This document shows positions 1 through 7,989 of a stretch of DNA of 64,000 nt, one piece after another. Both the position numbers and the translations under genes were made by a program. The notes beneath the pieces were generated by a model. That model had not been told where the DNA came from, did not search any database, and was given only the letters and a program-made list of their open reading frames with translations. Numbering within the stretch: position 1 is the stretch's first letter; every line of letters starts with the position of its first letter. Source of the stretch: Ornithinibacillus sp. 4-3 (GTDB taxonomy: Bacteria > Bacillota > Bacilli > Bacillales > Amphibacillaceae); the NCBI RefSeq assembly GCF_040958695.1, contig NZ_CP162599.1:1274001-1338000 (forward strand), read 5' to 3'.

Positions 1-796
1 AAAGAATTTAGAAGGCGTATTAGCTGCATTGGAGGAATATAAAGGCATTGTAACTCATGAAGTTATCGCATTTCCACAGCACGGGCTATTAACTGGAAAT
101 GTACCAAAATTAATGCGTGAGGCAATGCGTAATGGTGCTACAATGGTTGGGGGATTAGATCCAGCAGGTATAGATGGAGCAATTGAAAAATCGCTCGATC
201 TAGTTATGGATATTGCTGCTGAATTTGATGCAGATATTGATGTACATATCCATGACCATGGTCATGTTGGTTGGTATACGATTGATAAATGGATAGATAT
301 GATAGAGGATGCAGGCTGGAAAGGACGTTGTGCTGTCAGTCATGGATTTTCATTAGGTGGAATTCCAGAAGCCTTACAACATGAAGCAGCTAAACGATTA
401 AAGAGTCAAGAAGTCTCCATTATGTCTAATACTGGTCTGGCACGAGTATTACCACCATTTGATATTTTAGATAGCTATGGAGTCCCTATTCATTTTGGTT
501 TTGATGGTTTTTATGATTCTTGGAGTTCATTAGGCTCTGGAGATTTATTGGAGAAAGTACGTAATCATTGTATAATGAACCGTAAAATTGATGAGCATAG
601 CATTCGTAAATCACTTAAATTTATTACAAAGGGAATTACACCGTTAAATGATGAAGGGAAAAAGGTTTGGCCACAAAATGGAGATGCTGCTGACTTTGTT
701 TTCTCTGATGCTAGTTGCTCAGCAGAATTAATTGCTCGCCTGCCAAAAGAACGTACAGTTATGGTTGCTGGTAAAGTTGTTATTGGCGAACTATAA
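1..796 (+). CDS. CodA-like amidohydrolase, C-terminal part (5' end outside window)
   Basis: The reading frame is already open at base 2, so the N-terminus lies upstream of the window; the internal TTG at 29 is not a convincing start. The visible ~265 residues look like the C-terminal two thirds of a metal-dependent hydrolase of the cytosine deaminase/amidohydrolase superfamily. An HIHDHGHVG stretch follows a hydrophobic strand, then VSHGFSLGGI, then an FGFDGFYDSW block that resembles the metal-binding Asp region of CodA-like proteins. The end (MVAGKVVIGEL) is the usual beta-sandwich tail of the superfamily. Family knowledge suggests hydrolytic deamination or amide hydrolysis of a cyclic nitrogen compound in the cytoplasm. 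The substrate cannot be read from the sequence. Confidence 0.75.
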   Translation, partial: KNLEGVLAALEEYKGIVTHEVIAFPQHGLLTGNVPKLMREAMRNGATMVGGLDPAGIDGAIEKSLDLVMDIAAEFDADIDVHIHDHGHVGWYTIDKWIDMIEDAGWKGRCAVSHGFSLGGIPEALQHEAAKRLKSQEVSIMSNTGLARVLPPFDILDSYGVPIHFGFDGFYDSWSSLGSGDLLEKVRNHCIMNRKIDEHSIRKSLKFITKGITPLNDEGKKVWPQNGDAADFVFSDASCSAELIARLPKERTVMVAGKVVIGEL

Positions 797-890
797 GCCT
801 ATTTGTTCATAGTCATTACAAATAAACTATACGCGTCTCTTTCTCACTCATAAGATGCTATATGCATGTATGAGTGAGGAGGGGTGTTCT

Positions 891-1154
891 TTGTCTAGAG
901 ATCATTATTATAATTTATGTCAAAAACATGTAGGACGTTGTGTTGAAATTAGAACAAATGATGGAAGGGTTCATAGAGGTCGAATACGTAGTGTGGATCG
1001 ACGGTATGTTTATATGGAACCACTAGGAGCTAGAGGTCGTGGATTAGGAGGCTTAGGATACGGCTATTATGGTGGCTATGGTCGTGGTGCTGGCTTTAGT
1101 ATTGCACTAGGATTTATCACAGGTCTTGTTTTATTTCCACTTTTATTTTGGTAA
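891..1154 (+). CDS. Small LSm-like protein with Gly/Arg-rich linker and C-terminal membrane segment
   Basis: I chose TTG at 891 because a strong Shine-Dalgarno (GAGGAGGGG, 876-884) sits just upstream; in-frame ATGs at 855 and 870 lie before or inside that site. The 87-residue product begins SRDHYYNLCQKHVGRCVEI. Residues ~10-45 (VGRCVEIRTNDGRVHRGRI...VYMEPL) have the two-strand pattern of an Sm/LSm or Hfq-like barrel fragment. A Gly/Arg/Tyr-rich stretch and a hydrophobic C-terminus (FSIALGFITGLVLFPLLFW) follow. Similar short proteins occur in spore formers next to YjcZ-type genes, but I do not recognise a named family. An RNA-binding or spore-surface role would be a guess. Confidence 0.6.
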   Translation: MSRDHYYNLCQKHVGRCVEIRTNDGRVHRGRIRSVDRRYVYMEPLGARGRGLGGLGYGYYGGYGRGAGFSIALGFITGLVLFPLLFW

Positions 1155-1357
1155 ACAAAATGAAGCTTTAGTCTGTGGGAATTTTATTCAATATAACTGG
1201 ACGCATAACTCGCTTCAAGAAACGCACATATTTCTTGAAGGGAGAGCGGACAGCTCTTCCACTGATATACTGCTTGTAATGTGCAAAAAGTGAAGCTCGC
1301 AGACGTAACAATAGTGTACAACCTATATATCGAAAACACCCACGACTTTATATTAGC

Positions 1358-1399
1358 AATAACGCTTGAAATCATTTCAAGTGTTATTATATTTTTTGT
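1358..1399 (+). terminator. Rho-independent terminator, + strand
   Basis: A nearly perfect inverted repeat (AATAACGCTTGAAAT / ATTTCAAGTGTTATT) is followed by a T-rich tract on the plus strand. It would end transcription of the small gene at 891-1154, about 200 bp upstream. The 1155-1457 gap holds this and the facing terminator at 1401-1443 and no other recognisable gene. Confidence 0.6.
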
Positions 1400-1400
1400 A

Positions 1401-1443
1401 AAAAACAAAAAAGCAGCAAGCCTTTGGGGAAAGGGATTGCTGC
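1401..1443 (-). terminator. Rho-independent terminator for the YjcZ pair
   Basis: On the minus strand a stem GCAGCAA...TTGCTGC is followed by TTTTTTGTTTTTT, immediately after the stop codon of the small protein at 1458-1595. It directly abuts the plus-strand terminator at 1358-1399, so the two converge. Confidence 0.8.
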
Positions 1444-1457
1444 CTCTGATCAAGAGG

Positions 1458-1595
1458 TTAACAGAACCAAGCTGCACCTACAATTATTAACAAAATAAAC
1501 AACACAACGATTAACGCAAATCCACGACCAGAACCGTAGCCACAACATTCAGCTCCACCAACTGGGCCGCCATAGTCACAACCCCAAAAATTCAT
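1458..1595 (-). CDS. YjcZ family small sporulation-type membrane protein
   Basis: A 45-residue protein. The N-terminal half is Gly/Cys/Tyr-rich ([20 protein letters not shown]) and is followed by the hallmark hydrophobic segment [20 protein letters not shown]. This Gly-rich head plus the [15 protein letters not shown] core defines the YjcZ family of tiny spore-associated membrane proteins in Bacillales. The start is fixed by a strong AAGGAGGGA (1601-1609) upstream of ATG. It is the second gene of a tandem pair with the 33-residue paralogue at 1625-1726 and ends at a good terminator. The molecular role of YjcZ proteins is not established. Confidence 0.9.
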   Translation of the reverse strand: MNFWGCDYGGPVGGAECCGYGSGRGFALIVVLFILLIIVGAAWFC

Positions 1596-1624
1596 TGAAA
1601 TCCCTCCTTAATTATTAATAAGCT

Positions 1625-1726
1625 TTAGCAAAATCCTACGTAAGCTGTTCCTACAATGATTAAGAGAATGAATAGCACTACAATTAGCGCAAATCCTCCA
1701 CCATAACCGCCAACATTTTCACCCAT
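1625..1726 (-). CDS. YjcZ family small sporulation-type membrane protein
   Basis: A 33-residue protein starting MGENVGGYGGG and continuing with [20 protein letters not shown]. It has the same core as the downstream 45-residue protein with a shorter head, so the two look like a tandem duplication. A GGAGGTGG-like ribosome site (about 1734-1741) precedes the ATG. Membrane insertion by the single hydrophobic segment is likely. Sporulation-specific expression is inferred from family knowledge only; no sigma-E, sigma-G or sigma-K promoter was assigned. Confidence 0.9.
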   Translation of the reverse strand: MGENVGGYGGGFALIVVLFILLIIVGTAYVGFC

Positions 1727-1888
1727 TCGTTATCCACCTCCATTGCTTTTGTACCCAATATATGTTTATTTCCTAATAAGGGTATGGTCATTATCCCAAT
1801 TTTTGATTATTTAACTTCGTAGCTTTACTAAAATTCCCGCTCTTATGAAGAGGAGTACAAGTGTCACTAAGTTTTGAAATAATCGCGA

Positions 1889-2710
1889 CTAAGGTTCTGT
1901 TGTAAATGGAACCAAGTCTTCTTTATCTGGAAGGAATGCTTGAGATGCTTTCATTAAGAGTTGCTGTGAATTATAATTTTTGTCATGACAATATTTTTCT
2001 ACCAAGTAATAACCTACTGCATAACCAACCATGCGGGGGAGAGGAGAATGACCATATAAAATTTGTAGATGCTTCTCATCCGACCTTCGTAAAGTAAAAT
2101 TGGGGAGTATCCACCGTTTATAATAATCTTTTAGCTGCTCTATGGTGTAGGCTTTTGTCCAAAAAGCAGTATGAGATTTACCAAATCGCTCCATCACAGC
2201 GTACTCAGCAATACCTTCCATGATAATGGAATCTAACAAGGTGTAATCATCATGGGGTTTTGACTGATATTGCATCCGACAAACATGATTATATTCATGA
2301 GTAAGAATTATTCTAGCGTCTAATATGGTGGACCTATCTGATAAAAATAAAAATAATTTATCAGAAAAGGCAATTCCTGATTTTCCTTGAAAATTTTCTT
2401 GAAGGGATAAAGCATTAGTATCCGCAGGGAGAATATAGATAGGGTGGGATGGTCCATTCCAATCATTAACTAAATCATGAAACTCTGCTTTAAGTGTTTC
2501 CCAAATGTTTTCCTCTAATAAATGATTGGTGATGTCTCTAATTTCTTCGATATTGTTAAAAGGATGCATACCATGTAGGACAAGATAATGATAGACTTCG
2601 TTGATATCAATATTTGGAAAAGATGTTATTATCTGCTTTAAGATAGTTGATGGGGATACTTTATCATCACGTAGCCAGTTGTCTGTTGCGATGATGGTCA
2701 ATTTAATCAC
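1889..2710 (-). CDS. DUF2268 / YjaZ-like putative zinc metalloprotease
   Basis: 273 residues with the zincin motif HEYNH at about 138-142 (in IILTHEYNHVCRM) and a downstream EGIAEY block (~165-170) that supplies the third metal ligand in this fold. This is the arrangement of DUF2268, the predicted Zn-dependent protease family to which B. subtilis YjaZ belongs, and the length fits. No signal peptide or membrane segment is visible, so it is probably cytoplasmic. A GAGGTGATTAA stretch overlaps the start region and could act as ribosome site. The substrate is unknown. It lies just downstream of the kinase remnant, 9 bp away, and may once have been co-transcribed with it. Confidence 0.8.
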   Translation of the reverse strand: MIKLTIIATDNWLRDDKVSPSTILKQIITSFPNIDINEVYHYLVLHGMHPFNNIEEIRDITNHLLEENIWETLKAEFHDLVNDWNGPSHPIYILPADTNALSLQENFQGKSGIAFSDKLFLFLSDRSTILDARIILTHEYNHVCRMQYQSKPHDDYTLLDSIIMEGIAEYAVMERFGKSHTAFWTKAYTIEQLKDYYKRWILPNFTLRRSDEKHLQILYGHSPLPRMVGYAVGYYLVEKYCHDKNYNSQQLLMKASQAFLPDKEDLVPFTTEP

Positions 2711-2719
2711 CTCTAAATA

Positions 2720-4075
2720 TCATATGAGTATAATAATTTGATGACACATCAAAACAGGATTGACGAATAAATCATACCTCGCCAACCCTGTGTGATAGAT
2801 GACGCCGATTCCAGTAGAATTGGTTGTATCAAAGTTTAATAAATCTTTGATTTTATCTTCAGGAATACCAACTCCATCATCACTAATTTTTACTATTGCT
2901 TCTTTGTCTTTACGCGTTATCTGAATCGTAATTTTACCACCAGAGAGACGTTGTAATATTCCATGTCTGATTCCATTTTCTACTAATGTTTGAATGGACA
3001 TGGAAGGTACATAAATATGATCTAGCTCATCCATTATCCATTCCACCTCAATCCGATCACCAAAGCGCTCTTTCTCGATATACAGGTAGGAATGAACAAA
3101 ATCGATTTCTTCTGATAATTTTACTAATGTTCCTGTTTCTAAGAATCGAAAGCTTTTCTCCAAATAATTAGTAAATGTTTGTAGCAGGGTAATCATACGG
3201 TTCTCATCCATATAGCTTAATGAAATAATAGAATTCAATGTATTAAACAAAAAATGTGGTCGAATCTGTGCATGTAACCAAGCTGCTTCCATATCAAAAT
3301 GCTCTTGAATGGAGCGCTTTAATGCCGTTAATGCATGCACACGGGATTGTAGTTCTATAGCATCAACTGGTATGGTTACATAATCGTTTGCACCAGCTAG
3401 AAATCCTTTTAGAATGTCTTCAGATTGATTACGAGCAATCAGTAGAAGGATTGGCAAATCGGAAATAGAATCATTTTCACGAATAGTTTTAGTTAATCCA
3501 TATCCAGAAAGCCTTGAATTTGATAACCTTGCATTGACAATCACTAAATCCCATTGTTCGTTTTCAATTCGTTGTAAAGCTTCTTTTCCATTAGAAATAG
3601 TAATAATTTCATATGCAGGTGATAAAATGTTTTTTAATACTTTTAAATGCAATGGATCATCATCAATTACTAAGATTCGTGCACCTGAAATAATTGCTAA
3701 TTGCTCTGAAATTTGTCTAATTCCTCCTGTTGTCATTAAGAGGGAATCTTCAGTTGAAATAGAATCTGCATGAGCTTTCTGTTGTCTTGTCTTAGGCTGA
3801 TCCTGCTTTAATTCACTCATATAGCTTATTGGAAGCGTGAAGATGAATTTAATCTTATTCCTATCCGTTTGAGCATTGATTTTCCCACCATGTAATTCAA
3901 CTAATTGCTTGCAAATTACTAGTCCAAAGTCAACTTTTTCCTGTGTTATAGCAGTATAGGATTCTGAAAGTTTTCCGTTGCTTTCAACAGAAACATGAAC
4001 ATGCTGTTGCTCTTTTGTGGCGTCGATAATTAAAGTTTCCCTTGTTCAATGGATTTCATTGCATTATGAATAAGA
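2720..4075 (-). pseudogene. Broken hybrid sensor histidine kinase (HATPase - degenerate REC - LytS-type kinase)
   Basis: From about 4075 leftwards the minus strand encodes the N-box of a first HATPase (FNLIHNAMKSIEQGK). A one-base frameshift near 4030 creates a TAA, and the next frame carries HVHVSVES...FGLVICKQLVELHGGKI. After SYMSELKQ at 3820 comes a receiver domain and then a LytS-type kinase (PHFLFN, then ENGIRHGI and DDGVGIPEDK). The 5' half (sensor, membrane part, first phosphoacceptor) is missing and the right edge is fused to a surface-protein fragment. In the receiver the phosphoacceptor Asp is Asn (IVNARL), the conserved Thr is Ile (LLLIAR) and the conserved Lys is Ile (YVTIPVDA). 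The last 30 or so residues after TGIGV do not resemble a kinase end. A 366-residue frame (2720-3820) is still open, so a truncated product could be made. Confidence 0.85.
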
Positions 4076-4915
4076 TTAAAGTGAAAATCGATCGTGACGC
4101 ATCAAAAGAAGCTTTACGAGGTTATGAACCAACGTTACATGAAATTGGAGACGACAATACCGTAGATTCATCTACATGGGAAGCAACATCTCGTCATCTA
4201 GAAGAAGATGGTGAGCGTGACCCAACATTAGACTTTGGATTCGTTAAGACTAAGAAGGTAAGCGTAGGAGACTATGTCTGGATTGATGTAAATGGTGATG
4301 GTCTACAAGATGATACGGATATTAAGCTTCCAGGGGTAGTATTAGAAATTTTTGAAGAAGATGGAGAAACACCAGTAATAGATGTTTATGGAAATAAAGT
4401 TGGTCCAACAACAACAGATAAAAATGGCTACTATATCTTTGAAAACCTACCAGCTGATAAAACGTATGTAGTAAAAATTAATCGTGAATTATCAGCGAAA
4501 GCATTAGAAGGTTTAGAGCCAACATTACATGAAGTTGGGGATGACAATTCCATTGATTCATCAACATGGTTTGCGGTATCTCGTCATTTAGTAGAGGATG
4601 GTGAGCATGATCCAACGCTAGACTTTGGATTCATCATTCCAACTGAACCAGAGGAGCCAGTTGATCCTGAAGATCCAACAGATCCAGAAGAACCTTCTAA
4701 ACCAGAGGAACCGACAGATCCAACTGATCCTGAGAAGCCAACTGATCCAGAGAAACCAGAAGAACCAACTAAACCTGAACCAAAAGATGAAGATAAATCT
4801 GATAAACTACCAGAAACAGCAACAAACACATTAATATTAAGATCTTATAAAATGAGCTTGTATTAATTATCGCTGGAGTTCATTTCATCTCCAGAGGAAA
4901 GAAACTAAATCAAGA
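4076..4915 (+). pseudogene. Remnant of LPXTG surface protein with SdrD-like B repeats
   Basis: Only the C-terminal part of a cell-wall anchored adhesin remains. It starts inside one SdrD-type B repeat (IDRDASKEALRGYEPTLHE...DPTLDFGF). One complete B repeat follows (VSVGDYVWIDVNGDGLQDD...DPTLDFGF), then a 70-residue Pro/Glu/Asp repeat (PEEP, DPTDPEKP) and a sortase motif, LPETA. Right after the motif the frame shifts: the expected hydrophobic anchor and charged tail (LVLIIAGVHFISRGKK) lie in another frame, while the open frame ends in RSYKMSLY. No signal peptide or start belongs to it; the ATG at 4042 lies in the kinase-derived side of the fusion. Original role, by family: sortase-anchored, Ca-binding adhesin stalk. 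Confidence 0.85.
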
Positions 4916-4929
4916 AGAATAATAAGAAG

Positions 4930-4968
4930 GAGAAAAGTCGCTTAAAGTCTATTTAAGTGGCTTTTCTC
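4930..4968 (+). terminator. Rho-independent terminator after the surface-protein remnant
   Basis: A strong hairpin GAGAAAAGTCGCTTAAA / TTTAAGTGGCTTTTCTC with a short U-rich 3' side sits just after the out-of-frame natural stop of the surface-protein gene. This shows that the original gene ended here. Confidence 0.75.
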
Positions 4969-5172
4969 ATCTATTATTTATATTTATGGCTGTCCAGTGT
5001 AAAAATACTACAATTAATATTTAGATAAGAAAGATACATATGCTTTTAAGGAATTTTCGATATCAGAAAGATGAAGAGATTTCAAAGAATAGAGCTTAAC
5101 AAGCTTTCCGAACTAGATTATACTTATGTTAGTATTAAATTCTGTTATATGTCTTAGAGAGGGGAATGGTCA

Positions 5173-6300
5173 TTGCGAGCAATACTGATTGATGATGAAT
5201 TATTAACCCTAGATTTTTTAGAGAGAAAATTAAATCAGCTATCAAAAATTAACGTAATCGGAAAATATACAAATCCACATGAAGGGCTTATTGCAGTAAT
5301 TAAGGAAGAACCAGACATTGTATTTTTAGATATAGAGATGCCAGAAACAACAGGGATGACATTGGCAAAAGAGATTCAAAAGGCATTCCCGACGATTAAA
5401 ATTGTATTTGTTACTGGATTTGAAGAATATGCGGTTAATGCATTCGAACTACAAGTAGAAGATTATGTTTTAAAGCCATTTGACGATGAAAGATTGATGA
5501 AGACAATTGCTAGAATTTCTAATCATACTATGAAAAAAATGACGAAACATATTAAAATGATATGTTGTTTTCAGCAGCTTAGCTTCACTTATTATGGCAC
5601 AAAACAAGAAGCAATCGATGTGAATTGGCGTACATCAAAAGCAAGAGAGCTATTTGCTTTTCTTGTTCATCATCGTGGTCAATTTGTAAGAAAAGATATT
5701 ATACTAGAGCATTTTTGGGCAGACTCAACAATAAAAAATGCATACGCACAGCTTTATTCAACGATTTATCAAATCCGTAAGTCGTTGGCAACTGTTGATT
5801 TTAATATTAAAATTATTAGTTCAGATAATAGTTATAAGCTAGAGTTGAATGACGTAGTAACAGATGTTGATCTATGGAAAAAAGACTTAGAAGAAATTCC
5901 TTTTGTGACGAAAGAAAATATCAAAAGGCATAAAGAGCTTTTAGAATTATATCGCGGAGATTATTTTGAAGAAGAAGGTTATCTTTGGGCAGAAAATGAG
6001 AAGAATAGATTGCATGTTGATTGGCTGGATCATCTAATGAAGATCGCAGATTATTACATAAACATTGAAAAACATGGAGAAGCAATCATTTTATATTTGA
6101 AAATGCAGGAAATACTTCCTTATAAAGAGGAGAGCTATTTTAAACTAATGAAACTATATCATACATTTGGTGATCGTTATTCTGTTATGGATCAATATAA
6201 GCGGTTAAAAGGGATGTTGAATGAAGAATACGGCACAGAGCCAAGCCAGGAAATTGAACAATGGTTCAAAGAATGGGAACAAGCACAAGCTAAGAAATGA
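5173..6300 (+). CDS. SARP-type response regulator (REC - winged helix - BTAD)
   Basis: 375 residues. A receiver domain occupies ~1-120 with the acidic pair DD (7-8), phosphoacceptor D53 (FLDIEMPE), T81 (VTGFEE) and K101 (LKPF), so phosphotransfer chemistry is intact. An OmpR-like winged helix follows (~150-220; RKDIILEHFW, AQLYSTIYQIRKSL). The C-terminal ~140 residues are a bacterial transcriptional activation (BTAD) domain typical of SARP regulators. The start is TTG at 5173 with AGAGGGGAATGG just upstream. In related genomes such regulators pair with large hybrid kinases and LPXTG proteins like the two broken genes beside it. The regulator therefore seems to have outlived its kinase and probable target. 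Confidence 0.88.
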   Translation: MRAILIDDELLTLDFLERKLNQLSKINVIGKYTNPHEGLIAVIKEEPDIVFLDIEMPETTGMTLAKEIQKAFPTIKIVFVTGFEEYAVNAFELQVEDYVLKPFDDERLMKTIARISNHTMKKMTKHIKMICCFQQLSFTYYGTKQEAIDVNWRTSKARELFAFLVHHRGQFVRKDIILEHFWADSTIKNAYAQLYSTIYQIRKSLATVDFNIKIISSDNSYKLELNDVVTDVDLWKKDLEEIPFVTKENIKRHKELLELYRGDYFEEEGYLWAENEKNRLHVDWLDHLMKIADYYINIEKHGEAIILYLKMQEILPYKEESYFKLMKLYHTFGDRYSVMDQYKRLKGMLNEEYGTEPSQEIEQWFKEWEQAQAKK

Positions 6301-6331
6301 TAAGATCTTTGTATATATAAATTACAGATTA

Positions 6332-6374
6332 AAGAATCTCCATCTTCTTTCTCAGAAAGATGGAGATTCTTTTT
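6332..6374 (+). terminator. Rho-independent terminator after the response regulator
   Basis: AGAATCTCCATCTT and its complement AAGATGGAGATTCTTTTT form a long stem with a T run, 30 bp after the stop at 6300. It lies between convergent genes and could also serve the permease transcript coming from the right. Confidence 0.85.
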
Positions 6375-6387
6375 GACCTGTTGAAAG

Positions 6388-7680
6388 TTACTTATCATCA
6401 TTAGATAATTTTAATATATTAATTACTTTAAAGAAGATACCTAATACAATTGCTACAATGGTTGCTAACCCCATCCCTTTTAATGCTACTTCGCCAATAC
6501 TAATAGTTGCACCACTAATTCCAACAACAAGCACGACACAAGTTAGAATGAGGTTCTGAGATTGACTATAATCAACTTTAGCTTCTACAAGCATGCGAAT
6601 TCCACTAGCAGCAATAATTCCGAATAGTAGAATGGAGATACCGCCCATTACTGGTTTTGGAATAGATGAGATTAATGCAGCTAATTTTCCGCAAAAGGAT
6701 AGTAAAATTGCGATACTTGCTGCCCCACCAATGATCCATGTAGAATAAACTCTTGTAATTGCTAAAACACCAATATTTTCACCATAGGTTGTATTTGGTG
6801 TTGAACCAAAGAAACTGGATAATATGGTGGAAATTCCGTTCCCAGCAAAGGAACGATCTAGACCAGGATCCTTCATTAAGTCCTTTCCAACAATATTACT
6901 TGTAACAAATAAATGACCGATATGTTCAGGAATTAATACGAGTGCAGCTGGAAGAATAATAAGAATTGCTGACCAATCAAATTTCATCGTATAGAATTCT
7001 GGTGCTGTAATCCAAGCAGCTTCTTTTACTGGATCTAGATCTACTAAACCAACGTTGTAAGCAATAATATAACCAATCACAATCCCTAATAAAATAGGAA
7101 TAATTTTTAGGAAACCACGTAAAGTGACCCAACAAATAATGGTAATTGCTAATGTGGAAAGAGCAACCATTGCTACTTTAGGATCCATTACCCAGGTACT
7201 TGGATCAGCATCATCTCCTGGAATCCAACCTGCCATCTCTGCAGCAACAGGTACTAGCTCAAGTCCAATGACGGCAACAATAGCTCCCATAGCCGCTGGA
7301 GGGAAAATTACATCAATCCAAGAGGTTCCTACATATTTAACAATAATTGCAACAAGTGTTAACACAATACCTACAGCTAGAAAGCCCCCAAGAACATAAC
7401 CATACCCATCTAAGCCATTATGCATGCTAAGTACGACTAGAACAGGTGAAATAAAGGCAAAGCTTGAACCTAAGTAAGCTGGTATTTTCCCCTTTGTTAG
7501 GAAAATATAAATGAGTGTTCCAATCCCGTTCATTAATAAAATAATTGCTGGATTAATTCCAAATAAAACTGGGACTAGTACAGTTGAACCAAACATTGCA
7601 AATAAATGTTGAAGACTTAATGGAAGACTTTGCAATAATGGAAGTCGTTCATGTACTTGAATTTCATCGTATTTCTTCAT
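6388..7680 (-). CDS. pyrP: Uracil permease (NCS2 / nucleobase:cation symporter-2)
   Basis: 430 residues, about 12-14 hydrophobic segments, starting MKKYDEIQVHERLPLLQSLP. Characteristic NCS2 features are QHLFAMFGSTVLVPVLFG near the N-terminus (~25-40), LVLIPEHIGHLFVTSN in the middle (the conserved Glu-His carrier motif) and FFGSTPNTTYGENIGVLAITRVYS (the NCS2 signature). The match to UraA/PyrP-type uracil transporters is strong. Its mRNA leader contains a canonical PyrR-binding loop and attenuator, which independently supports a pyrimidine role. Expected function: proton-coupled uracil uptake at the cytoplasmic membrane. No pyr biosynthetic genes are in the window, so this is a stand-alone salvage transporter. 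Confidence 0.92.
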   Translation of the reverse strand: MKKYDEIQVHERLPLLQSLPLSLQHLFAMFGSTVLVPVLFGINPAIILLMNGIGTLIYIFLTKGKIPAYLGSSFAFISPVLVVLSMHNGLDGYGYVLGGFLAVGIVLTLVAIIVKYVGTSWIDVIFPPAAMGAIVAVIGLELVPVAAEMAGWIPGDDADPSTWVMDPKVAMVALSTLAITIICWVTLRGFLKIIPILLGIVIGYIIAYNVGLVDLDPVKEAAWITAPEFYTMKFDWSAILIILPAALVLIPEHIGHLFVTSNIVGKDLMKDPGLDRSFAGNGISTILSSFFGSTPNTTYGENIGVLAITRVYSTWIIGGAASIAILLSFCGKLAALISSIPKPVMGGISILLFGIIAASGIRMLVEAKVDYSQSQNLILTCVVLVVGISGATISIGEVALKGMGLATIVAIVLGIFFKVINILKLSNDDK

Positions 7681-7724
7681 TTTCTAATCCTCTTTTCCTT
7701 CGTATATTTTTGCATATGGAACAG

Positions 7725-7757
7725 AAAAAACACCTAGTCTAGAGTTAGCCAGGTGTG
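7725..7757 (-). terminator. pyr leader attenuator (terminator)
   Basis: On the minus strand ACACCTGGCTAA...TAGACTAGGTGTTTTTTCTG forms a hairpin followed by a T run, 45 bp upstream of the permease start. Together with the upstream PyrR loop it forms the intrinsic terminator of the attenuation switch. Confidence 0.85.
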
Positions 7758-7798
7758 GAAGGTGGATGGAATATAAATATCCATACTATTATTCATTT

Positions 7799-7840
7799 CT
7801 CCACCTTGCCAGCCTCTCCGGACTGTATTAAAGGTCTTTC
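7799..7840 (-). promoter_or_regulatory. PyrR-binding loop (anti-antiterminator) of a pyr attenuator
   Basis: The minus strand reads CAGTCCGGAGAGGCTGGCAAGG (as CAGTCCGGAGAGG then CTGGCAAGG), flanked by complementary arms (CTTTAATA / GGTGGAG region). This is the conserved RNA loop bound by UMP/UTP-charged PyrR in Firmicutes. Binding favours the downstream terminator, so uracil uptake is expected to fall when pyrimidine nucleotides are plentiful. The pyrR gene is not in this window. Confidence 0.92.
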
Positions 7841-7989
7841 AAAAAACTTATTGATTGTATGTATTGTCACAGTAATTGCAAGAATTGTCAATAATATTTT
7901 AATGGTAATTATTAAAATGATAAATCTTGTAGAATGGAATGCTGATTATTGTAAAAATAGCATCTGAAAACATATTTTTTATCATGTAA

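Noticed and set aside
1184..1477. Open frames on both strands between the small gene and the YjcZ pair
   Set aside because: They run through two clear terminators and have no ribosome site.
4584..4829. Minus-strand Ser/Gly/Val repeat frame opposite the surface protein
   Set aside because: It is the antisense of the Pro/Glu/Asp repeat region; no ribosome site and its composition is explained by the plus-strand gene.
7755..7967. Plus-strand frame across the pyr leader
   Set aside because: Fully explained by the minus-strand attenuator and promoter.
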